Assembly: GCA_007119095.1 (NCBI GenBank)
Contig: SKQI01000097.1
Span: 1-10,347 of the forward strand
Source of the DNA: Wenzhouxiangella sp.
Lineage (GTDB): Bacteria > Pseudomonadota > Gammaproteobacteria > Xanthomonadales > Wenzhouxiangellaceae
DNA: 10,347 nucleotides
Reading direction: 5' to 3'
A program made the translations under genes and the position numbers. Under the pieces are notes generated by a model. That model was given only the letters and a program-made list of their open reading frames with translations. It searched no databases and had not been told where the DNA came from. Within the stretch, counting starts at the first letter, position 1. The number at the start of each line of letters is the position of its first letter. This document shows positions 1-7,292 of this stretch, one piece after another.

Positions 1-103
1 CATCGCGCTTTCCCCAATATTTGACCAGCGCAATATTGGCACCAGCGCTGGCGACGGCGGTTTCAGCAGACATGGCAATAGACCTGACATCAAGGCCCGC
101 CAT
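1..103 (-). CDS. mvaD: Diphosphomevalonate decarboxylase, N-terminal fragment (cut by window edge)
   Basis: Only the first 34 residues lie in the window. They end in ANIALVKYWGKRD, the N-terminal signature of mevalonate diphosphate decarboxylases (GHMP-kinase fold; ATP-dependent decarboxylation of mevalonate 5-diphosphate to isopentenyl diphosphate in the cytoplasm). The longest reading starts at ATG 103. An in-frame ATG at 73 gives MSAETAVASAGANIAL and has a weak CAGG at 9 to 13 bases upstream, so it is equally plausible. The gene begins 15 bases after the histidine kinase stop on the same strand, which suggests co-transcription. The mevalonate route is uncommon in Gammaproteobacteria, most of which use the MEP pathway. 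A phosphomevalonate decarboxylase or another GHMP paralogue cannot be excluded from the N-terminus alone. Confidence 0.8.
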   Translation of the reverse strand, partial: MAGLDVRSIAMSAETAVASAGANIALVKYWGKRD

Positions 104-118
104 GATACCGCCCGGTGA

Positions 119-1447
119 CTACTTTTTTTCCGCGAAAGGCTGGAACTTGACCCGGGAAAACTCGACCCTGATCTCGGTTCCCGCACCCAGTTCGCTGTCG
201 GCATGGAGATGCCAGCCAAAACGGTTGCACAGCCGGCGAACAATGGCCAGACCCAGACCATAACCCTCATTGCTGCGATCGTGCCCGCGGTAAAACGGCT
301 CGAACATGCGCTCGAGATCCGCTTCGCTCATGCCGCAGCCGGTGTCCTTGACCGACACCCCACCCCGGTCGATCAGCACTTCCACCGTGCCGGACTCGGT
401 GTAGGTCAGTGCATTGCGAAGTAGATTGGTGAACACGATGGCCAGCACCCGTTCAGGCGCATCCACTTCCACCAGCCCGGTCGCACGAATGGACGTAGTG
501 ACCTGTTCTCGTGGCACGGCCCGTCTGACTTGATCCAACAGTTCCGCCAACAGATCATTCAGGACCACCGACGACCAGGACAGCTTTGACTCCGTTTCCC
601 GGGCAAGGATGAGCAGGGTTTCGACCAGTGATTCCATGTCTCTGACCGTGCGCATCAGACGCTCGAGAATGCGCTCCCGCTTGGCCGGATCATCGAAGCG
701 CTCCAGCAACTCCAGATTGGCCTTGACGACCGCCAGGGGCGTGCGCAGCTCATGACTGGCGTTGCGGGTGAAATTCCGCTCGCGCTGAATGAACGACTCC
801 ATCCTGCTGATGAACTGGTTAAAGGCATTGATCAGTGTCAGCACCTCGGCATCCGTCGTGTCGCCAAGATCATCGAGCGGTAGCCGAGCCAGCTCGCCGG
901 TCTGAAAATCATAATCCCGAACCCGCTCGGCAAGCTGGACCACCGTAGAGACAGCCCGACGCGACATCAGGTAACCGAGCCAGGTCAGCAGGTAAATCAG
1001 CAGCAACACGCCGGTCAGCGGCGCAATGCCGAAATAGAACGCCAGCGCCGATACCTGCACTTCGTCGAACACCAGGTAAAGCCGGTTGCCGCCCTCGTCA
1101 GACACATGAACCACCGGCTCTGCATCCGGGCCTTCGTGCACCCGATGAAAGCCCGGCGGTTGATCAGCCAGCCAGTCCGGCACGCCGGAAAAATCACTGC
1201 GCCGGGCCATGTAGCCGCGCAGATTGTTCGTATTGGGCAGGGGGAAATCCTGATCGTTGCGGAAATTCTCCCAGAAATGCTCCGCTTCGCCATTGAGCGC
1301 TTCCTGGACCAGCACCCGCTCCACCACAATGGCCGCCGCGTAAACACCGAGTATGGTCGCCACGCTGATGGCCAGTACCTGAAGAACAAAGACACGAATC
1401 AGCTTGCTGTTCAGCCCGCCTTTCAGAATGTTGTTATTCAGGTCCAT
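119..1447 (-). CDS. Membrane sensor histidine kinase (HisKA/HATPase_c) with periplasmic domain
   Basis: This is a 442-residue inner-membrane two-component sensor. It has TM1 at about residues 17-43, a periplasmic domain at about 44-134, TM2 at about 135-160 and a HAMP-like linker to about 217. The H-box is NASHELRTPL with phospho-acceptor His232. The N-box is TNLLRNALTYT (340-350), G1 is VKDTGCGM (366-373), the F-box is FEPFYR and G2 is GYGLGLAI (395-402). The catalytic core therefore looks complete. The periplasmic part carries a PNTNNLRGYM stretch and PPGFHRVHEG, with no ligand-binding fold I can name. ATG 1447 is chosen over the adjacent TTG 1450. It lies 6 bases after the upstream methyltransferase stop, with no strong Shine-Dalgarno, so translation is probably coupled. 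No response regulator is next to it on either side in the window. The signal sensed is unknown; lipid or envelope state is an inference from the operon. Confidence 0.93.
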   Translation of the reverse strand: MDLNNNILKGGLNSKLIRVFVLQVLAISVATILGVYAAAIVVERVLVQEALNGEAEHFWENFRNDQDFPLPNTNNLRGYMARRSDFSGVPDWLADQPPGFHRVHEGPDAEPVVHVSDEGGNRLYLVFDEVQVSALAFYFGIAPLTGVLLLIYLLTWLGYLMSRRAVSTVVQLAERVRDYDFQTGELARLPLDDLGDTTDAEVLTLINAFNQFISRMESFIQRERNFTRNASHELRTPLAVVKANLELLERFDDPAKRERILERLMRTVRDMESLVETLLILARETESKLSWSSVVLNDLLAELLDQVRRAVPREQVTTSIRATGLVEVDAPERVLAIVFTNLLRNALTYTESGTVEVLIDRGGVSVKDTGCGMSEADLERMFEPFYRGHDRSNEGYGLGLAIVRRLCNRFGWHLHADSELGAGTEIRVEFSRVKFQPFAEKK

Positions 1448-1453
1448 CAATGA

Positions 1454-2479
1454 TCAGCGGCGGCGAAAGCGATAGTGAGCGACCAGCCAGCTGTTGCCGT
1501 TGTCATAGGCAAACAGCTCCTCGCAGGCCATGAAGAACATGCGCCATCGCTGGACCCATATATCGCCCTGATCACCGTGCACATCGGCCATGATCTGGCG
1601 CACGCTGCCGCTGCGGCGATCGAGGTTGTTCAGCCATGCCCGCGCCGTTTTTGCGTAGTGATGCCCTGAGTACAGCTTGCGGTTCTCAAGCACCACATCG
1701 TCCTGGAAGTGCAGCAAGGTATCAGCCGCCGGCATCAAGCCACCGGTAAAGAAATAACGCCCCATCCAGTTTCCTTCTCCTTCGGTCTCAAACGGATAGG
1801 CCAGGTAACGATGGCAGAAGATGTGTACAAACAGCTTGCCCTCAGGTTTCAGCCAACTGCCGACACGCTTCAGCAATTCGCGATAGTTGCGCACGTGCTC
1901 GAACATTTCCACGGACACAACGCGGTCAAAGCGTTCGTCCAGTTCAAGCTCGTTGACATCGCAGGTTATCACGCGAAGGTTATGCAATCCCAGATCCAAA
2001 GCACGCGATTCTATCCACGCCCGCTGTGATGCCGAGTTGGAAACCGCGGTGATCTGGCTTTCTGGATAGTGAGAGGCCATCCACAGCGTCAGCGAACCCC
2101 AGCCACAGCCAAGCTCGAGAATACGCTGACCATTGGCCAGCTCGGCCTGCTGGCATGAGGCCTCGAGCATGGCCGCTTCAGCTTCGTCCAGCGATGTGGT
2201 GTTGTCACGCCACAGCGCAGAGGAGTACTTCAAATGCGAACCCAGCGCCAGCTGGTAAAAGCTGGCCGGCACCTCGTAGTGCTGCTCGTTCGCCGCATCA
2301 GTCTCGATGGCAATCGCCGAGGATGCCAAATCGTCCATCAGCGCCTGGGTCCGCGCCGCGCGCGCCTCGGGGTCGCGATCGAATTCGTCGGCCAGCCGAC
2401 GCTTTAGCAGCTGACGGATGCCTGCACGAATCAGGACATCCGGCACCATGCCGCCTTCGGCCAGTTTGATCATGCTCAT
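1454..2479 (-). CDS. SAM-dependent methyltransferase, CFA-synthase superfamily, coclaurine N-methyltransferase-like
   Basis: This is a 341-residue cytosolic class I methyltransferase. The substrate-domain motif QHYEVPASFYQLALG lies at about 66-80 and HLKYSSALW at 82-90. The SAM motif LELGCGWGS is at 121-129, the EMFEH motif at 191-195, RYFFTGG at 241-247 and HHYAKT at 273-278. This motif series, including YFFTGG-MP and the AHYRF ending, resembles plant coclaurine N-methyltransferases, a branch of the cyclopropane synthase superfamily. There the Glu and His of EMFEH act in catalysis. In this bacterial operon a lipid or amine substrate is possible; the substrate is unknown. Start: the frame stays open to 2749, but those extra 90 residues only shadow the DUF2878 gene. 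ATG 2479 overlaps the DUF2878 TGA in an ATGA and has GGGAG 10 bases upstream. It is shorter than the neighbouring CFA synthase and lacks that protein's N-terminal domain. Confidence 0.92.
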   Translation of the reverse strand: MSMIKLAEGGMVPDVLIRAGIRQLLKRRLADEFDRDPEARAARTQALMDDLASSAIAIETDAANEQHYEVPASFYQLALGSHLKYSSALWRDNTTSLDEAEAAMLEASCQQAELANGQRILELGCGWGSLTLWMASHYPESQITAVSNSASQRAWIESRALDLGLHNLRVITCDVNELELDERFDRVVSVEMFEHVRNYRELLKRVGSWLKPEGKLFVHIFCHRYLAYPFETEGEGNWMGRYFFTGGLMPAADTLLHFQDDVVLENRKLYSGHHYAKTARAWLNNLDRRSGSVRQIMADVHGDQGDIWVQRWRMFFMACEELFAYDNGNSWLVAHYRFRRR

Positions 2480-3036
2480 GCTTGTTGTTCTCCCGCTGCT
2501 TTCGGCAGCGCAATAGGGGTTGGGTCGTAGCGCCTGGCCAGCCAGAACAACAGTGGCAGCACCAGGGCCCAACTCAGGCCGGTGGCCAGCACCACCTGCC
2601 AGGCCGGGGCCAGCCACTCGACGGCGCCGAAACGAGACCCGGCGTAGTAAGACATGGGTGAGCCAATGCCGCCCAGCAGGCCGATCAGCCCAAGCCGACG
2701 CTTGAAGGAGCCCATGGAGTGGTTGATGACCAGCGCCAACGCCAGCCATAGCAGCATGATCCAGATGGGCGCCACCCCGGACCAGGGCCAGGCGCTGGAA
2801 TATTGCAACAACCCCAGCTGGATCCAGGCGGTATCAAGGACCAGGCCCAGCGCCAGGCAAACCAGCACCATGACGGGATCGAGCGGGTGTCGATTGGCCG
2901 GGTGCAGCTGCCACAAGGCCATCGCCCCCACCACGATCAGCCCGCCCCATATCCAGCCATAAGCCGCGCCGATGACGCAGGCCGGCCAGCTGAGCTGAAA
3001 CAGCCCCTGGTTGATCATGAAGCCCGGATTCAACAT
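2476..3036 (-). CDS. DUF2878 family integral membrane protein
   Basis: This 186-residue hydrophobic protein has about five or six membrane segments (roughly residues 12-30, 31-47, 55-77, 88-106, 115-130 and 142-167). The DUF2878-type hallmarks are visible: APIWIMLLW (89-97) followed by NHS (105-107), then GSPMSYYAGSRFGAV (125-139). It starts 3 bases after the CFA-synthase-like stop, and its TGA overlaps the next ATG, so it is sandwiched between two methyltransferases. The family has no assigned biochemical role that I know. It recurs in clusters with DUF1365, FAD oxidoreductase and CFA-synthase genes, so a membrane scaffold or lipid-handling role is only an inference. There is no clear Shine-Dalgarno; an in-frame ATG at 3018 is an alternative start, but 3036 fits the tight spacing better. 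Confidence 0.88.
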   Translation of the reverse strand: MLNPGFMINQGLFQLSWPACVIGAAYGWIWGGLIVVGAMALWQLHPANRHPLDPVMVLVCLALGLVLDTAWIQLGLLQYSSAWPWSGVAPIWIMLLWLALALVINHSMGSFKRRLGLIGLLGGIGSPMSYYAGSRFGAVEWLAPAWQVVLATGLSWALVLPLLFWLARRYDPTPIALPKAAGEQQA

Positions 3037-3039
3037 GCT

Positions 3040-4305
3040 TCAGGCCGTCAGGCCGGCAGTCTGGTCAGGACGATAGTCGGGACCGGCCAGCAGCAGGTGC
3101 ACATCGCTGATAGCCCGTTCTCTGAACCCGCCTTCGCAGTAAGCGAGGTAAAACCGCCAGCGGCGTCGGAAGGTCTCGTCAAAGCCCATCGCCGCGATAT
3201 CGCTCCAGGCTGCTTCGAAACGTTCGCGCCATGCCTTCAGGGTCAGGGCGTAGCTGGCACCGAAATCAGCCAGTTCGATCAGGCCAAGGCGGCTGGCACG
3301 GGCCATCGCGGCCGTGATGGCGCTGACGGAAGGGATGAAGCTCCCCGGAAAGACGTAACGCTTGATGAAATCAACGCTTTTCAAGGCCCTGGCATAACGA
3401 AAGTCCTCGATGGTGATCGCCTGGATCAGGGCCAGACCATCGGGCTTGAGCAGTTCATCAATACGCTTCAGATACGTATCCAGGTACTGGTGGCCGACCG
3501 CTTCGATCATTTCCACCGACACAAGCTTGTCGAAGCGACCTTCGAGATCACGATAGTCCTGCAACAGCAGGGTCACACGGTCACCCAGACCTGCATCGCT
3601 TACTTTTTGACTGGCGTAGGCGTACTGCTCGCGTGAAATGGTCGTGGTCGTGACTCGGCAGCCGCACTCGCGAGCCGCGTGCAGCGCCAAGCCGCCCCAT
3701 CCCGTGCCGATTTCAAGCAGGTGGTCGTCAGGGCCGAGCTTGAGTTTCCGGCAAATCCTGTCGAGTTTGTTGACCTGCGCCCGGTCAAGCAACTCGCTTT
3801 CTTGCGCGAACAAGGCACTGGAGTATTGCATGCGCTCATCCAGCCAGGCGGCGAAGAAGTCATTGCCCAGATCATAATGGGCCGCGATGTTGCGACGACT
3901 GCCCTTGAGGCTGTTGCGATTGAAGCCGTGCCAGACCTTCAGCAGCAGACCACTGAGGCGCGCGCCGCCTTCATCGACCTGATTCAAGGCTTCGCGATTT
4001 CGTGCAAGCACCTGGATGACGGCAACCAGGTCAGGGCTTTCCCAGTACCCGGCCATGTAGGCCTCGGCAGCGCCAACGCTGCCGCCAGTCGCCAGCAATC
4101 GCCAGAAAGCGAGGTTGGAAACCTCAACCCTGGCCTGCAAGGCGCTGCCAGCGCCCAGGCGATGCTCTCCGTCACTATCCGAGATCACCACCTGGCCTTC
4201 GGCCAGACCCGCCATGCGCTTGAGCACCTGTCCGCGGAGCCAGCGATCCACGGCCGCGCCACGGCCGCTGGCCGAGCCTTCAAGGGCTCTGGTGGCTGAA
4301 TTCAT
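3040..4305 (-). CDS. Cyclopropane-fatty-acyl-phospholipid synthase-like methyltransferase (UfaA1/CfaA type)
   Basis: This 421-residue SAM-dependent methyltransferase should act on double bonds of phospholipid acyl chains at the inner leaflet. An N-terminal lipid-binding-type domain (about 1-130) precedes HYDLGNDFFAAWLDERMQYSS (143-163), the SAM motif LEIGTGWGG (197-205), VSVEMIEAVGH (262-272), the IQAITI strand (294-299) and YALTLKAWRERF (352-363). Length and order fit the family. Compared from memory with E. coli Cfa, the active-site Cys139 is Ser here, the His266 position is Gln295, and MFEHVG is MIEAVG. Glu268 and Tyr352 are kept. EMIEAVG is typical of the UfaA1/BfaB-like branch, some of which make mid-chain methyl or methylene products, so the product may not be a cyclopropane. 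The frame extends to 4377, but ATG 4305 overlaps the DUF1365 stop as ATGA, as elsewhere in this operon. The gene order after FAD oxidoreductase and DUF1365 supports the call. Confidence 0.94.
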   Translation of the reverse strand: MNSATRALEGSASGRGAAVDRWLRGQVLKRMAGLAEGQVVISDSDGEHRLGAGSALQARVEVSNLAFWRLLATGGSVGAAEAYMAGYWESPDLVAVIQVLARNREALNQVDEGGARLSGLLLKVWHGFNRNSLKGSRRNIAAHYDLGNDFFAAWLDERMQYSSALFAQESELLDRAQVNKLDRICRKLKLGPDDHLLEIGTGWGGLALHAARECGCRVTTTTISREQYAYASQKVSDAGLGDRVTLLLQDYRDLEGRFDKLVSVEMIEAVGHQYLDTYLKRIDELLKPDGLALIQAITIEDFRYARALKSVDFIKRYVFPGSFIPSVSAITAAMARASRLGLIELADFGASYALTLKAWRERFEAAWSDIAAMGFDETFRRRWRFYLAYCEGGFRERAISDVHLLLAGPDYRPDQTAGLTA

Positions 4306-5081
4306 GCGCTTTTCTGTTCCTTGTCGGGATGAGTATGAAACGGTGTTTTCTTGATCCATAAACGAAACGCCTGCCAATAAATGCCGGCCACGACTTTCAA
4401 CGTCATGAAGGGAAAGACCAGCGGCATCCGCGTCATGCCCTTACGGGTCATCGGCTCAAACGCAAGCTTCATGCCGGCTGAGAAGGATTCTGCGCGCTCA
4501 TCGGTCACCAGCATGTGAATGGAAATGCCCTCTGCCGTGAACCGAAAACGCCAGTCGTAGTGCATCTGCATCGGAAGAAATGGTGATACGTGGAAGACCT
4601 TGGGAAAGCGGAAACGATACTCCGGCCCGCTCATATCCCTGCAATCCAGGACGTAGGCATGCCGCTCACCCCAGGGCGTGTTGTGCACCTCGGCAACGAT
4701 AAAGGCCGGCTGATCTGCATCCAGGCAGAGGTAGAACGAGACCGGATTGAAGTTGAACCCCCACTGGCGCAGATGACTCAGCAATAGCACCCGGCCCGAC
4801 GGCCAATGACCCGTCTCGGCCTCCACTCGGCGGCGAACGGCCTCGGCCGGGGGCAAGTCCTCGTACTGCAAATAATCCTTGTGCCGAAAGCTGACCAGGT
4901 TGAAGCACTCGATGGACCAGAGTCGGGAAGTGGCGAAAATGTCGTCCAGGCGGTCGAGGTCAAGCAGGCTGTAATAGAGTCGATAGCGAAAAGCGTGCGG
5001 CTTCGGGCCCCGGCGACGATGCCAGACCTGACCGAGCCCGAACGCGGCGGACGGTAAGGGAGTCGGGTTTAAATCGTTCAT
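4302..5081 (-). CDS. DUF1365 domain-containing protein
   Basis: This 259-residue protein has all the usual DUF1365 landmarks: VWHRRRGPKPHAFRYRLYYS (19-38), GFNFNPVSFY (108-117), EVHNTPWGERHAY (131-143), KVFHVSPFLPM (161-171) and a basic, hydrophobic C-terminal stretch ending KKTPFHTHP (244-252). It has no catalytic motif I can assign and no signal peptide. The segment around 215-242 may associate with the membrane. Its ATG overlaps the FAD oxidoreductase stop and its TGA overlaps the CFA-synthase ATG, so the three are translationally coupled. M. tuberculosis Rv0448c sits the same way between Rv0449c and ufaA1. That conserved trio implies a shared role in acyl-chain modification, but the biochemical activity is unknown to me. 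Confidence 0.93.
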   Translation of the reverse strand: MNDLNPTPLPSAAFGLGQVWHRRRGPKPHAFRYRLYYSLLDLDRLDDIFATSRLWSIECFNLVSFRHKDYLQYEDLPPAEAVRRRVEAETGHWPSGRVLLLSHLRQWGFNFNPVSFYLCLDADQPAFIVAEVHNTPWGERHAYVLDCRDMSGPEYRFRFPKVFHVSPFLPMQMHYDWRFRFTAEGISIHMLVTDERAESFSAGMKLAFEPMTRKGMTRMPLVFPFMTLKVVAGIYWQAFRLWIKKTPFHTHPDKEQKSA

Positions 5082-6337
5082 GCGGCCTTGGCGGCCGGCG
5101 CATCAGCGTCAGCAATTGCATCCACTACCCGACGCGCACTGCGAGCACCATCTTCATGGAAACCCCAGCCCCACCAGGCACCGCAATACCAGGTTCTGCG
5201 CACACCGTTGATTTCGGACCAGCGCTGTTGGGCAGCCACCGCCGCCGGGGTGAAAACCGGGTGCTGGTAGTTGCGCTGTACCAGGATACTGGCCGGATCA
5301 AGCAGCTCGGTCTGGTTCAGAGACACAATGTAGTCTTTCCGGGCATCAAGGCGCTGCAGCTGGTTCATGTAGTAGGAAACCCGGCACTGTTCCAGGTCGC
5401 GCCGATCACGGCGCACGTTCCAGCTGGCCCGGGCTCGCCGGTGAACCGGTAGCGCGCGGCTGTCGGTATGCAGCACGGCTTCGTTGGCCTGGTAGCCAAT
5501 CGCCCCGAGAATGCTGCGCTCGGCCGGCTCAGGGTCAGCCAGCAGGGCCAAGGCCTGGTCGGAATGACAGGCAAGGACAACGGCGTCTGCGTGAAACACG
5601 CCGTGATCACTGGCAATCTCCACCCGGTCGGGATGGCGCCTGATCATGTCCACCCTGACCCCGGTCTCGATGCGCGCAATGCCTTGGGCAGCCCGCTCTA
5701 CGTAGCTGCGCGATCCGCCGCAGACAGTGCGCCAGGTCGGCCGCTCTCCCAGCGTCAGCATGCCATGGTTATTCATGAAGGCCAGCAAATGGCGCATGGG
5801 GAATTCCCGCACCTGCTTCATCGGCGCAGACCACAACGCCGAGGCCATCGGCAATAAATGCAGCTCGGCAAACGCACTGCCCGGCGGGTATCGCTCCAAC
5901 CACTGACCCAGCGTGAGCTGATCATCGATTTCGGCCAGCAGGTCCGATGCCCCGCGGTAAAAGCTCACCATGTCCGCCACCATTTTCAGAAAACGGGGCC
6001 GAACCAGGTTTCTACGCTGGCAGAACAATCGGTCCAGGCTGGTGGCGTTGTACTCGATGCCGCTGACCGGATCGCTGACGGCAAAACTCATGTCCGAGTC
6101 CTGCCACGGCACGCCCAGCGCCTGCAACCAGGCGGAAAACAACGGGTAATGACGCTCGTTGAAGACGATGAAGCCGCTGTCGATGGCCAGGCTTCGATCT
6201 CCTTCGCCAATCAGATGGGTATCGGCATGACCACCCAACCGGGCATCAGCCTCGAGCAGAATAACTTCATGGGTCCGATTGAGATGCCAGGCCGCATACA
6301 GGCCGGAAACGCCGGCGCCGACCACGACAATCTTCAT
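5078..6337 (-). CDS. FAD-dependent NAD(P)-binding amine-oxidase family oxidoreductase
   Basis: This is a 419-residue flavoprotein. The Rossmann motif is VVVGAGVSGLYAAWHL (4-19) with Glu29 at the end of the second strand (ribose contact), then ARLGGHADT (32-40). The FAD-linked GGSRSYVE lies at 207-214 and the C-terminal CGAWWGWGFHEDGARSA at 385-401, typical of amine-oxidase or desaturase-type flavoproteins found with DUF1365 and CFA synthase. It likely adds or removes hydride on a methylated acyl chain, or desaturates it. M. tuberculosis Rv0449c holds the same position, and R. sphaeroides furan fatty acid biosynthesis also combines a methyltransferase with further oxidation steps. Substrate and direction of the reaction are inferred. 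The frame is open to 6451, but MKIVVVGAG at 6337 is the natural start and overlaps the desaturase TGA in an ATGA. Confidence 0.93.
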   Translation of the reverse strand: MKIVVVGAGVSGLYAAWHLNRTHEVILLEADARLGGHADTHLIGEGDRSLAIDSGFIVFNERHYPLFSAWLQALGVPWQDSDMSFAVSDPVSGIEYNATSLDRLFCQRRNLVRPRFLKMVADMVSFYRGASDLLAEIDDQLTLGQWLERYPPGSAFAELHLLPMASALWSAPMKQVREFPMRHLLAFMNNHGMLTLGERPTWRTVCGGSRSYVERAAQGIARIETGVRVDMIRRHPDRVEIASDHGVFHADAVVLACHSDQALALLADPEPAERSILGAIGYQANEAVLHTDSRALPVHRRARASWNVRRDRRDLEQCRVSYYMNQLQRLDARKDYIVSLNQTELLDPASILVQRNYQHPVFTPAAVAAQQRWSEINGVRRTWYCGAWWGWGFHEDGARSARRVVDAIADADAPAAKAA

Positions 6338-7278
6338 GACGGCCTGATCCGCCGGGCATTGCGGATGGTTTCGGGCACCGGCTTGAGGTCGTGAACCAGT
6401 CCGACCCAGGACATCAATTTCAGCATGTAGAAGCTCACATCGATTTCCCACCAGTAGAAACCCTGCCGCGCCGAGCCCGGGAAGTGATGGTGGTTGTTGT
6501 GCCAGCCCTCGCCCAGGGTCAGCAAAGCCAGAAAACCATTGTTACGGCTATCGTCCCGGGTGGCATAGCGCCGCGAGCCCCAGACATGGGCCAGTGAATT
6601 GATGGTCAGGGTGACGTGGATCAGCACCACGGTGCTCAGGAAGTACCCCCAGACCAGCATCTGCCAGCCGTTCGTCCCCAGACCCGGCGCCACTCGCTCC
6701 AGCACCGCGCCCAGCAAAAACAACAGGACGGCGTAGACGACAGGCACGGCCAGATCGTATCGGTCCAGCCATCTGAGCTCCGGATACTTGACCAGGTCAG
6801 GAATCTGCCGATGGTCGGTGGCGAAATGACCTCGGCTCAGGAACCAACCGGCGTGGCTCCACCAGAAGCCGTGGCGAGGTGCATGGGGATCGGCCTCCTG
6901 GTCGGCCACCTTGTGATGATGTCGATGGTGCGCCGCCCACCACAACGGGCCGCGCTGGGTTGCACTGGCCCCGATCACGGCGAAGATGAACTGCACGGTG
7001 CGCGATGTCTTGAAGCTGCGGTGCGAGAAGTAGCGGTGATAGAAGGCCGTGATGGCGAACATCCGAACCAGGTAGCTGGCGACAAAAACCGCTACAGCCG
7101 CCCACGACCAGCCAACGACGAAAACCGCCAGGCAGGCCAGGTGCAGTCCGATGAACGGCAGAATTCGCAGCCAGTCGATCTGCCGCTGTTGATTGATGGC
7201 CTCGGGTCGGTGATGCGATTCCTCGCCCAGGCTGCTGTCTGTCTTGAACCAAGATGCCACGCTTTGCTTGGCGGACAT
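6334..7278 (-). CDS. Membrane acyl-CoA/acyl-lipid desaturase (delta-9 type, fatty acid desaturase family 1)
   Basis: This 314-residue di-iron membrane desaturase puts a cis double bond into saturated acyl chains using O2 and an electron donor. The three histidine boxes are intact: HRYFSHR (81-87), HHRHHH (117-122) and EGWHNNHHHFP (257-267). The extra ligand motif NSLAH lies at 227-231. Hydrophobic segments at about 38-57, 58-77, 176-197 and 208-226 give the stearoyl-CoA-desaturase-like topology. The ATG at 7278 has an excellent TGAGGAG site. It is the first gene of the leftward unit, and its stop overlaps the FAD oxidoreductase start. It would supply the double bonds on which the downstream methyltransferases act. 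There is no cytochrome b5 domain. Whether the substrate is acyl-CoA or phospholipid cannot be read from the sequence. Confidence 0.95.
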   Translation of the reverse strand: MSAKQSVASWFKTDSSLGEESHHRPEAINQQRQIDWLRILPFIGLHLACLAVFVVGWSWAAVAVFVASYLVRMFAITAFYHRYFSHRSFKTSRTVQFIFAVIGASATQRGPLWWAAHHRHHHKVADQEADPHAPRHGFWWSHAGWFLSRGHFATDHRQIPDLVKYPELRWLDRYDLAVPVVYAVLLFLLGAVLERVAPGLGTNGWQMLVWGYFLSTVVLIHVTLTINSLAHVWGSRRYATRDDSRNNGFLALLTLGEGWHNNHHHFPGSARQGFYWWEIDVSFYMLKLMSWVGLVHDLKPVPETIRNARRIRPS

Positions 7279-7285
7279 GAAAAAC

Positions 7286-7292
7286 TCCTCAA
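7286..7292 (-). promoter_or_regulatory. Ribosome binding site of the desaturase gene
   Basis: On the minus strand, TGAGGAG stands 7 bases (GTTTTTC less the shared G, giving TTTTTC plus spacing) before ATG 7278. It is the strongest Shine-Dalgarno in the leftward unit and fixes the start. Genes further in rely on overlaps with weak or no such sites. Confidence 0.85.

Noticed and set aside
2480..2749. A 90-residue N-terminal extension of the CNMT-like methyltransferase frame
   Set aside because: It is rich in Arg, Gly and Ala, matches no part of the family and lies entirely within the well-supported DUF2878 gene. The ATGA overlap at 2476-2479 and GGGAG upstream fix the shorter start.
4306..4377. 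N-terminal extension of the CFA-synthase-like enzyme
   Set aside because: The extra 24 residues overlap DUF1365, whose C-terminal KTPFHTHP motif is authentic. ATG 4305 gives the ATGA overlap seen at other junctions.
6338..6451. N-terminal extension of the FAD oxidoreductase
   Set aside because: The Rossmann motif normally begins at the protein start, and the extra 38 residues overlap the desaturase C-terminus out of frame.
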